Source: Acholeplasmataceae bacterium (GTDB lineage Bacteria > Bacillota_I > Bacilli_A > Acholeplasmatales > Acholeplasmataceae). Taken from it: a stretch of 8,536 nucleotides of DNA. Positions 1-5,741 of this stretch are shown here, piece by piece (position 1 is the first letter of the stretch; every line of letters begins with the position of its first letter). Location: positions 1 through 8,536 of the forward strand of contig JAAYNT010000014.1 in the NCBI GenBank assembly GCA_012520715.1, given 5' to 3'. The position numbers were made by a program, and so were the translations under genes. The notes under the pieces are model-generated. The model searched no databases. It had not been told where the DNA came from and saw only the letters and a program-made list of their open reading frames with translations.

Positions 1-170
1 GTAGGAAATATTATTTTAAATAATTGAATATTAAATTTTTGTGCATTTTCATAAAACTCTCCAAGTCTTCGGCCCATTGCCCAACCAGTTGAAAAACCAA
101 GGGCGTAAATACCAAAAACTGAGATCAGTAGTAATGCGCTAATATATGTTGATAGTTGAAGTTTCTTCAT
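1..170 (-). CDS. Membrane-anchored protein of unknown function, N-terminal part (runs off left edge)
   Basis: An open frame runs from ATG at 170 to the window edge with no stop, giving 56 complete codons. The start is supported by a perfect AGGAGG (minus strand, 176-181) five bases before the ATG. The peptide begins MKKLQLSTYISALLLISVFG, so it has a short basic N-terminus followed by a hydrophobic segment at about residues 9-27. A GWAMGRRLGEFYEN-like amphipathic stretch follows at about residues 30-43. This fits an N-terminal membrane anchor, or the first helix of a multi-spanning protein. There is no lipobox. It lies 65 bp downstream of the solute-binding protein gene on the same strand, behind a strong hairpin, so it is probably the next gene of the same operon. 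I do not recognise the family. An accessory transporter protein or membrane-bound carbohydrate enzyme would fit the context, but the visible part does not show it. Confidence 0.7.
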   Translation of the reverse strand, partial: MKKLQLSTYISALLLISVFGIYALGFSTGWAMGRRLGEFYENAQKFNIQLFKIIFP

Positions 171-187
171 CGTAACCTCCTGATATT

Positions 188-224
188 TTTGGCTTGGAAG
201 GGCGATTGCCCTTCCTTTGCCAAA
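188..224 (-). promoter_or_regulatory. Strong intercistronic hairpin downstream of the solute-binding protein gene
   Basis: A perfect 8-bp stem, GGAAGGGC (196-203) paired with GCCCTTCC (208-215), closes on a four-base loop. It is extended by an outer 6-bp arm, TTTGGC (188-193) with GCCAAA (219-224), across a small TT/TTT internal loop. It sits between the stop of the solute-binding protein gene (236) and the ribosome binding site of the next minus-strand gene (176-181). On the minus strand the stem is followed by A residues rather than a U-run, so it is not a standard intrinsic terminator for the operon. The best reading is an mRNA-stabilising or processing hairpin that protects the 3' end of the upstream, highly expressed cistron. 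Such hairpins are known behind binding-protein genes in sugar ABC operons. Partial termination cannot be excluded. Confidence 0.7.
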
Positions 225-235
225 TAAATTAATTT

Positions 236-2296
236 TTATTTAATTCTATCTAATGCATCACGGTATGCTTGAATGAAGATAGTTTCATAAGCATTTACTT
301 CGTTATACATCATTGAATCTAAATATTGTTGTTTAGTTAATGATCCACCGCTTCCAGAGAATCCATTCTTTAAGATTGTAACTAGTGCATCATCTTGGAA
401 GATATTTCTAAATGTTGCTGCAGCTTCAATTGATTCTTGGTCTTCTTTTGAAATTGGGAAGAATGTTGGTGATAAATCATACCATTTTTCTTTAGCTTCT
501 TTTCCTGTTTGACCAGCTAGTAATAATGTACCAGCTTTAACAGCTGTATTAATACGTTCAATTCCTAATGTACCTTCTTCAGATAATGTTTGGAATTCTA
601 AACCTAGGGAACGAATATGACCAATTGGAAGTGTTGCTCCAACATATTGGCGTAAGTAGTTAATATGGTTACCGCCAGCTAAATCTTTCATTTCAGCTAA
701 GAATTTGTCTGATAATTTATAAACAGTTTCTTCACCATAAGCAAGTGTTCCATCTGTCCAACCTTTAGGTCCATATAAGTGGATAGTTCCAACTGAATCT
801 TCTGTTGAGTAATCATATAAATCATCGATTAAACGTAATGCTCTTGATAGTTTATCAGGATCATTTTCAACGTGTTTTGGAATACCCCAAGCTTCGTTTT
901 TAACTGAACGTGCTGATTCTGTAAAGTGGAAGAAATTTCCATCTCCAAACCATTCTACTACTGGAGGTAGGATTGCTTGGAATTTTAATGTTGCGTCTAA
1001 TTCACGACCTTTATTAATTAGTCCATCAGCAGTTGAAGATGCATTATAGTCATAAGTAATAAATCCATTAGCTCCATTTAATAATACTGATCTCCAGTTT
1101 CCACCGTCTTCTGGGTTTTGAACGATTAAACCATCTTGATATAAGTGAGATAAGTCATTCATCGCTTCGATGAAACGGTCTTCTCCTCTAATATCAGTAA
1201 TTTTACCGTCTGTTCCAAAATACATCCACTCATGACGAGAGAATACTCCTCTTAAACCAAAGATTTCAGTCATTCTAAATAAGTTTCTAATTCTATTTCC
1301 TCTGTTTTCTCTTGGGAATAAAACTTCAATTGCTTCTAGTGGTTCAGCAAATTCTCTAGTTAAATATTTAGGATTTGATTTAACAACATACATAAGTGCA
1401 ATTAACTCATCAGTATCATATGCTGCATCAACACCAGTAAAGACATGAGATAATTTTTCATATCCTTGTTCACCATAAGTAGAGCTAATATGATTTCTAA
1501 ACGCATCTGCTAATGATTTTCCTGTAGGATTTTCAACTGCAGCTAATACGTCTAAAATGTTTTCGTCATATTTTTTAACTACTTCTCTAGTTTTTCCATC
1601 TTTAGTAGCAACTTTAATTGTAGCTTCAACTGGAGTAGTTACTTGTCTTCTTGTATATTTGTCTGGAGCTACACCAGCACCAGCATCAAATAAAGAAGTA
1701 TCTTCAGCATCTAGAATATCTTCAATCCAGTCAATTCTAGCTAAAATCATATTTTCCATTTCACCAAATCCATCAAAATAAGGAGTAAAATAAATTCCTT
1801 TATCATCTGAAGTCATCGAAACTTTAACTGATGGGTTATCATTTAAGAATCTTGATAAATTAGGCATTTTGTTTAAATGTTTACCTAAGTCAACAAAGTT
1901 ACCTTTAACACCTTCAGGTCCAATTCTTGCACCTGTACCGTTAACTAAGTCAACGCCAGCAAAGTTAGTTGTAACTAAGCGGTCAAATTGAGCATTAGTG
2001 TTAGCATCAGAAGTTGTCGCTTTATCAACAAAATTGATTTTTAACTTCTCAGCGATTGCTTCCCATGCTGGTAATAAATCGCCTTTATTGTAAGTTTTGC
2101 CATTGATAGTTGATTGGTAAGGTGTATCACCTTGATAAGTAATCGACATCAATTTACCACCTGAAGTATAGTTAATAGCAACATTAAGTTCTACTTCCTT
2201 GTCAATTGGTTCTGGCTTTGGATCGTCGCCGTTGCCACAAGCAACTAAACCAAGTGAAATAATTAATAATAAAATACCTGTTAAAATTTTTTTCAT
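236..2296 (-). CDS. Lipoprotein sugar-binding protein of a CUT1 ABC importer (LplA/YtcQ-like, oversized)
   Basis: This is the extracellular substrate-binding lipoprotein of the ABC importer whose two permeases are encoded just upstream. The start at 2296 has AGGAGG (2301-2307) five bases before it. Residues 1-20 form a lipoprotein signal peptide: MKK, a hydrophobic core, and lipobox LVAC with the lipidated Cys at 20. An acidic, Pro-rich linker (about 21-35) follows. The mature protein shows the LplA-like pattern: an FVDLGKHLNKMPNL region near 134-147, YFTPYFDGF near 169-177, a W-x-Y-F-G-T-D-GKI segment with a following LYQDGLIVQN near 357-394, and AWGIPKHVENDPDKL near 469-483 leading into a helix. 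At 686 residues it is much longer than the roughly 500-560 usual for the LplA group. The extra length appears to lie mainly between about residues 195 and 335. The gene follows the second permease after 27 bp. Oligogalacturonide is the inferred ligand, from the uxaC, uxaA and methylesterase neighbours only. Role confidence is high; ligand confidence is moderate. Confidence 0.88.
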   Translation of the reverse strand: MKKILTGILLLIISLGLVACGNGDDPKPEPIDKEVELNVAINYTSGGKLMSITYQGDTPYQSTINGKTYNKGDLLPAWEAIAEKLKINFVDKATTSDANTNAQFDRLVTTNFAGVDLVNGTGARIGPEGVKGNFVDLGKHLNKMPNLSRFLNDNPSVKVSMTSDDKGIYFTPYFDGFGEMENMILARIDWIEDILDAEDTSLFDAGAGVAPDKYTRRQVTTPVEATIKVATKDGKTREVVKKYDENILDVLAAVENPTGKSLADAFRNHISSTYGEQGYEKLSHVFTGVDAAYDTDELIALMYVVKSNPKYLTREFAEPLEAIEVLFPRENRGNRIRNLFRMTEIFGLRGVFSRHEWMYFGTDGKITDIRGEDRFIEAMNDLSHLYQDGLIVQNPEDGGNWRSVLLNGANGFITYDYNASSTADGLINKGRELDATLKFQAILPPVVEWFGDGNFFHFTESARSVKNEAWGIPKHVENDPDKLSRALRLIDDLYDYSTEDSVGTIHLYGPKGWTDGTLAYGEETVYKLSDKFLAEMKDLAGGNHINYLRQYVGATLPIGHIRSLGLEFQTLSEEGTLGIERINTAVKAGTLLLAGQTGKEAKEKWYDLSPTFFPISKEDQESIEAAATFRNIFQDDALVTILKNGFSGSGGSLTKQQYLDSMMYNEVNAYETIFIQAYRDALDRIK

Positions 2297-2323
2297 ATTA
2301 TCCTCCTTTTTTAACTAGTTTTA

Positions 2324-3187
2324 TTATTCTTTTACCCCACCTACGTTAACACCTCGAGCGAAGTATTTTTGTAAGTACGGATAAACTAACATAATTGGGA
2401 TTATCGAAAAGATAATCGCAGCATAAGCAAGCGAATATAGCGAATACCCATAATCAACAATGATATCGGTATTGCCAGCAAGCTCCGTTATTCCTCTTAA
2501 AACCACTTGAAGTGGATGTTCTGGTGCTAGTACTAAAATACGGTTCCAGAAATATCCATTCCAACGGTTAAGTGCGTAAAATAGTGTTACAGTTGCGATT
2601 GCTGATTTGCTCATTGGCAAATAAATATGTCTTAATATTTGCCACTCACTAGCACCATCAACAATTGCTGCTTCTTCAATTTCTGAAGAAATTCCTACAA
2701 AATAATTCCGTAGGAGCAAAATATTAAACGCTTGGGCACCAAATCCATAAATAATTGCCCAGCGGTTATTAACTCCAAGTTGGGTGTAGTTTAAGTATGT
2801 TGGAATCATACCGGCACTAAACCACATCGTAAATACGATTAAAAATGTAATATGTTTATTAAAAATTAAATTTTTCTTAGCAAGTGCATAAGCTGCAAAG
2901 ATTGAAATTAACATACTAAAGATTGTTCCGTATAATGTATAAAACAATGTATTAGTATATGCAATCCAAAATGTTCTGGCTTGCTCACCGTTAATTAGGG
3001 CTGCCAGTGCATCAAATTGTGGTTCAACCGGCCAAAGGACAACTTGTCCTGTTTCAACTGCAACCTTACTTGATACAGCCATTGATATACTATAAATAAA
3101 CGGATAAAGTGTCGTAATACAAAACAGTGTTACAAGGACATATGCTAAGATTTTAAAAATCAATTCGCTCTTATCTAATCTTTTCAT
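2324..3187 (-). CDS. CUT1 sugar ABC transporter permease, LplC/YtcP-like
   Basis: This is one of two inner-membrane channel subunits of a carbohydrate uptake (CUT1) ABC transporter. The protein is 287 aa, close to the usual 290-300. It has about six hydrophobic segments (roughly 11-33, 75-100, 113-130, 143-163, 196-212 and 255-272). The EAA loop that docks the ATPase is clear at about 171-190 (EEAAIVDGASEWQILRHIYLP). The C-terminus, FARGVNVGGVKE, matches the typical LplC ending (K/R-G-V-x-x-G-x-x-K-x). The start is set by AGGAGGT at 3192-3198, and the TAG stop of the upstream permease lies inside that ribosome binding site, so the two should be translationally coupled. The solute-binding protein gene follows after 27 bp. 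No ATPase gene is present, so a shared MsmX-type ATPase from elsewhere is expected. The transported sugar is inferred from context to be a pectin oligosaccharide. Confidence 0.93.
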   Translation of the reverse strand: MKRLDKSELIFKILAYVLVTLFCITTLYPFIYSISMAVSSKVAVETGQVVLWPVEPQFDALAALINGEQARTFWIAYTNTLFYTLYGTIFSMLISIFAAYALAKKNLIFNKHITFLIVFTMWFSAGMIPTYLNYTQLGVNNRWAIIYGFGAQAFNILLLRNYFVGISSEIEEAAIVDGASEWQILRHIYLPMSKSAIATVTLFYALNRWNGYFWNRILVLAPEHPLQVVLRGITELAGNTDIIVDYGYSLYSLAYAAIIFSIIPIMLVYPYLQKYFARGVNVGGVKE

Positions 3188-3196
3188 AATGACCTC

Positions 3197-4246
3197 CTAA
3201 AACAGCGATGTGTCAGAGACACGGCGCGAGATGAAGTTAGCACCTAGCACTAAAAACATAGCAATCAACGAGTTGAATAAATCAGCTGCGGCTGCATAGT
3301 TTATCGCACTACCACTACCACTTCCTGCCATTAGTCCGCCTAAACTTAATACATAAGTTGAAATCACTTCAGCTGTTTCTAATACATTTTGTCCCCGGTT
3401 TTCGGTAAGTAGTAATACTTTTTCATAGCCAACACTTAAGGCCGCTCCAACTCTTAAAATTAACATAATAGTTAAAGTTGGCGCCATTCCTGGGAGTGTA
3501 ATATATCTAATTTGAGCAAGCTTATTGGCCCCGTCTATTTTAGCAGCCTCATAATTAGTTGGACTAATTGCCATGATAGCTGCAAAATATACAATTGAAC
3601 CATAACCAGCTCCGGCCCAAATATCACTTAAAATATAAATTGATCTAAAGTATTGTGGTTCTGATAACATTGCCACTCCACTTTCAACTACTCCTAATCT
3701 AACAAATAACTGAGCAAGAATACCACCAGATCCGGTTGTTGTTCCTTTGGCAGTTAACATCATAGCAATAATTGATGTAATTACTACAGTTGAGATAAAC
3801 TTTGGTAAGTATGAAATAATTTGGGTTAAGCTTCGATATTTTTCATTTTTAATTTCACTAAAAAATAGTGCTAAAATAATTGGAACTGGAAATCCAAAGA
3901 AAAGTCCGTAAACACTTATTGTAAACGTGTTTCTAAAAGCACGCCAAAACCGGGTCGCTTGCGGCCCGAACATAATATATTTAAATGAGAAAAATCCATA
4001 AAAATCACTTTGATTGATTGATATGGAAAAGTTATCGTAGTTTTTAAATGCAACTAATATACCACCAATTGGGCGGTATCTAAATAAGTAAAAGAATAGA
4101 GCAACTGGAATCAACATTACATAAATAGGGGCATAACGCCTAATTTGAATCCATATTTTTCGATATCTTTCTTTTTCTGATTGTAATCGTTCTGCTCTTT
4201 CTATTTCAAGAGTAGTTAATTGATTTTTCTTTTCGTTAGATTCCAT
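3197..4246 (-). CDS. CUT1 sugar ABC transporter permease, LplB/YteP-like
   Basis: This is the partner inner-membrane permease of the importer, about 349 aa from the preferred start. It has the LplB-group signature: a YRPIGGILVAFKNY segment near 57-70, an EAA loop YEAAKIDGANKLAQIRYITLP near 232-252, then VGYEKVLLLTENRGQNVLETAEVISTYV, and a C-terminus ending RRVSDTSLF. Five to six hydrophobic segments are visible. The N-terminus is unusual: about 35 charged, probably helical, cytoplasmic residues precede the first membrane segment, making it longer than the roughly 310-320 aa norm. A GSGSGS loop lies near 308-313. Two in-frame ATGs exist, at 4255 and 4246. AAAGGA (4255-4260) is eight bases before ATG 4246 but directly abuts and overlaps ATG 4255, so 4246 is preferred. 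The gene overlaps the upstream membrane protein gene by 11 bp, and its TAG stop sits in the ribosome binding site of the next permease. Confidence 0.92.
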   Translation of the reverse strand: MESNEKKNQLTTLEIERAERLQSEKERYRKIWIQIRRYAPIYVMLIPVALFFYLFRYRPIGGILVAFKNYDNFSISINQSDFYGFFSFKYIMFGPQATRFWRAFRNTFTISVYGLFFGFPVPIILALFFSEIKNEKYRSLTQIISYLPKFISTVVITSIIAMMLTAKGTTTGSGGILAQLFVRLGVVESGVAMLSEPQYFRSIYILSDIWAGAGYGSIVYFAAIMAISPTNYEAAKIDGANKLAQIRYITLPGMAPTLTIMLILRVGAALSVGYEKVLLLTENRGQNVLETAEVISTYVLSLGGLMAGSGSGSAINYAAAADLFNSLIAMFLVLGANFISRRVSDTSLF

Positions 4247-4799
4247 AACCGTCATCCTTTACATAAGTTTTTGTTTTTATTAAATGCATTTCATAAGATT
4301 TCATTGAAACAATAATATTTGGTTGAATACTTGCAACTAATATTACAGCAAGTCCAATAATAAAATTTAAACTGTGATTAGCTATATGTCCAATTAATGA
4401 AATTGGTGTTTGTGTTAAATGTGAAAGTCCCCATTCAACAAGCATCATCACTGCATAAATTGGAATATATAATAAAGTTAAGTATCTTTTTTTAATTGGT
4501 AAGTCTTTATAAGATTTTAATAAAAGAAATAATAGAGATAGTCCCAAGAAAAGGAACGAAATTGAGTGTATCAATTTGTTTAAAGGAGGTTCTTGGAAAA
4601 TTATGAAATGGCTTATAGCAACCATCACATTTGTAATTATTCCATAATATGACCATCTTATATAGATGATAATAATAATTGGAATTGATAATGAAATAAT
4701 TAAATTAAGATTAAATAATTTTAAACTATACGCAACCCAATCACTAATGATTGCAATAGCAGTAAAAATTATTAAATCTAAGATTTTTAACTTCTTCAT
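4236..4799 (-). CDS. Six-helix integral membrane protein, possibly ECF S-component-like; function unknown
   Basis: This 187-aa, very hydrophobic protein has about six membrane segments, at roughly 5-25, 31-49, 52-69, 76-95, 104-125 and 138-158. Polar or aromatic landmarks include R48-W49 after helix 2, E122-W123 at the end of helix 5, and N141-H142-x-L-N145 at the start of helix 6, followed by a short basic tail. Size, helix count and the IYIRWSYYGIITN-type helix 2-3 junction resemble substrate-binding S components of ECF vitamin transporters, but this is only a resemblance. It does not look like YesL/DUF624, the small membrane protein often found beside such permeases. GGAG lies eight bases before ATG 4799. 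The gene end overlaps the LplB-like permease by 11 bp, so translation is probably coupled and the product is likely an accessory to, or co-regulated with, the importer. Its 5' end is only 48 bp from the divergent methylesterase start, and no clear minus-strand promoter is visible. Confidence 0.72.
   Translation of the reverse strand: MKKLKILDLIIFTAIAIISDWVAYSLKLFNLNLIISLSIPIIIIIYIRWSYYGIITNVMVAISHFIIFQEPPLNKLIHSISFLFLGLSLLFLLLKSYKDLPIKKRYLTLLYIPIYAVMMLVEWGLSHLTQTPISLIGHIANHSLNFIIGLAVILVASIQPNIIVSMKSYEMHLIKTKTYVKDDGYGI
4255..4260 (-). promoter_or_regulatory. Ribosome binding site AAAGGA that decides the LplB-like permease start
   Basis: On the minus strand AAAGGA ends at 4255, followed by eight bases and then ATG at 4246-4244. 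The alternative ATG at 4255-4253 would have no spacer at all from this site. The site therefore favours the downstream ATG and shortens the protein by three residues. Confidence 0.6.
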
Positions 4800-4827
4800 T
4801 GTTTTTTCTCCATTTCTTTCATATAAT
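4799..4827 (+). promoter_or_regulatory. Probable sigma-A promoter for the pectin methylesterase gene
   Basis: A perfect TATAAT (-10) at 4822-4827 lies exactly 17 bp after TTGTTT (4799-4804, three of six matches to TTGACA). Transcription would start near 4834, leaving a very short leader that begins almost at the ribosome binding site (4835-4840). The -35 element overlaps the start codon of the divergent membrane protein gene, so the two units share almost no spacer. In AT-rich DNA a TATAAT can occur by chance. The correct spacing and position raise confidence. Confidence 0.55.
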
Positions 4828-4834
4828 TGAGATT

Positions 4835-4840
4835 AAGGAG
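4835..4840 (+). promoter_or_regulatory. Ribosome binding site AAGGAG fixing the methylesterase start at 4848
   Basis: AAGGAG is seven bases before ATG 4848. A longer in-frame reading from TTG 4827 would start inside the -10 box and place this site inside the coding region, so ATG 4848 is the better start. Confidence 0.8.
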
Positions 4841-4847
4841 TGGTAAT

Positions 4848-5741
4848 ATGAAAACAATAATTTGTTCTCCACAAGATAATCTCGAATTGCTATTAAAACC
4901 TTATAAAGACAAGGTACTTAAACTAATATTAACTCCTGGTATTTATAATACCAAGTTAGAGTTTGACTTTGATAATTTAATTATCGAAGGAGTTGATCCA
5001 AATACAGTTATTATTACTTATTCTCTTTATGCAAAAATGCCACATGAAGATGGTAGAGAGTATGGAACATTTAGAACTCCAACTCTAACTATCTTAGGTA
5101 ATAATGTCGTTTTACGTAATTTAACTATTAGAAATGACGCAGGTAGCGGTAAAGTAGTTGGTCAAGCGGTTGCACTTGCATTATATGGGGATAATATCTT
5201 AGTAGATAATTGCAATATCATCGCTAATCAAGACACATTATTTTTGGGACCACTTCCAAATGAACCAAGAGCTAAAAACTCATCATACCTTGATCCAAGG
5301 AAGTTAGTTTTAGAACCAAGACATCATCATTTTGTTAACTCAAAAATTGTTGGCAATGTCGATTTTATCTTTGGTTCTAGTACTACATTATTTGATAAAT
5401 GCGAAATAGTTATTAATGACTTTGGATACATTACAGCTCCATCAACTCATAAAGACTTTAAATATGGTTTTATCTTTAAAGATTCAAAGATAATAAATAC
5501 TTCAAATTTTGAGATCTATTTATCAAGACCATGGCGTAATTACGGAGCTAACATATTTTATAACTGCGCGTTTAGTGGTTTAATTCATCCCAATCGTTAT
5601 GATGATTGGGATAAAACCATAATACGTTACTTTGAACATCCGTATTACAACTCAACACTATCTAGTCCAATGTCAGATAGTGATATTAGTGATCTTTTAA
5701 AATATATTTCAAATAATTTTAATAACCGAAGTAATTTTTAG
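4848..5741 (+). CDS. Pectin methylesterase (pectinesterase, CE8 family), predicted cytoplasmic
   Basis: This enzyme hydrolyses methyl esters of (oligo)galacturonate, giving methanol and free carboxylates. From ATG 4848 it is 297 aa, a right-handed beta-helix family. The conserved CE8 blocks are all present in order: GQAVAL (105-110), Q128-D129-T with the acid/base Asp, VDFIFG (171-176) with nucleophile D172, a GYITAPST block (193-200), and YLSRPWR (224-230) with substrate-binding R227 and W229. Oddities: LSRPW replaces the usual LGRPW, and the two catalytic Asp residues are 43 apart rather than about 21, because of a segment of about 20 residues (roughly 133-157). There is no signal peptide and there are four Cys (6, 122, 185, 240). 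Both points suggest it works inside the cell on imported methylated oligogalacturonides rather than on polymeric pectin. It is the only plus-strand gene here. Its 3' end overlaps uxaC by 23 bp tail-to-tail, and it is driven by its own probable promoter. Confidence 0.9.
   Translation: MKTIICSPQDNLELLLKPYKDKVLKLILTPGIYNTKLEFDFDNLIIEGVDPNTVIITYSLYAKMPHEDGREYGTFRTPTLTILGNNVVLRNLTIRNDAGSGKVVGQAVALALYGDNILVDNCNIIANQDTLFLGPLPNEPRAKNSSYLDPRKLVLEPRHHHFVNSKIVGNVDFIFGSSTTLFDKCEIVINDFGYITAPSTHKDFKYGFIFKDSKIINTSNFEIYLSRPWRNYGANIFYNCAFSGLIHPNRYDDWDKTIIRYFEHPYYNSTLSSPMSDSDISDLLKYISNNFNNRSNF
5656..5682. repeat. Inverted repeat (8-bp perfect arms) inside the 3' end of the methylesterase gene
   Basis: CACTATCT (5656-5663) and AGATAGTG (5675-5682) are perfect inverted arms around an 11-base loop. 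They lie about 60 bp before the methylesterase stop, where uxaC transcription converges. Neither strand shows a U-run directly after the stem, so it is not a standard terminator. It may be coincidental in coding sequence. Confidence 0.35.

Noticed and set aside
1557..1781. Plus-strand open frame of 74 codons
   Set aside because: It is antisense to the solute-binding protein gene, has no convincing ribosome binding site and reads as a hydrophobic shadow of the coding strand.
3951..3967. Local GC-rich fold-back patch in the LplB-like permease gene
   Set aside because: On the transcribed strand the stem contains a C-A mismatch, and the bases encode a conserved-looking GPQATRFWR segment. It is likely just coding sequence.
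4827..4847. TTG start seven codons upstream of the methylesterase ATG
   Set aside because: It would begin at the last base of the -10 box and put the AAGGAG site inside the gene. ATG 4848 has correct spacing.
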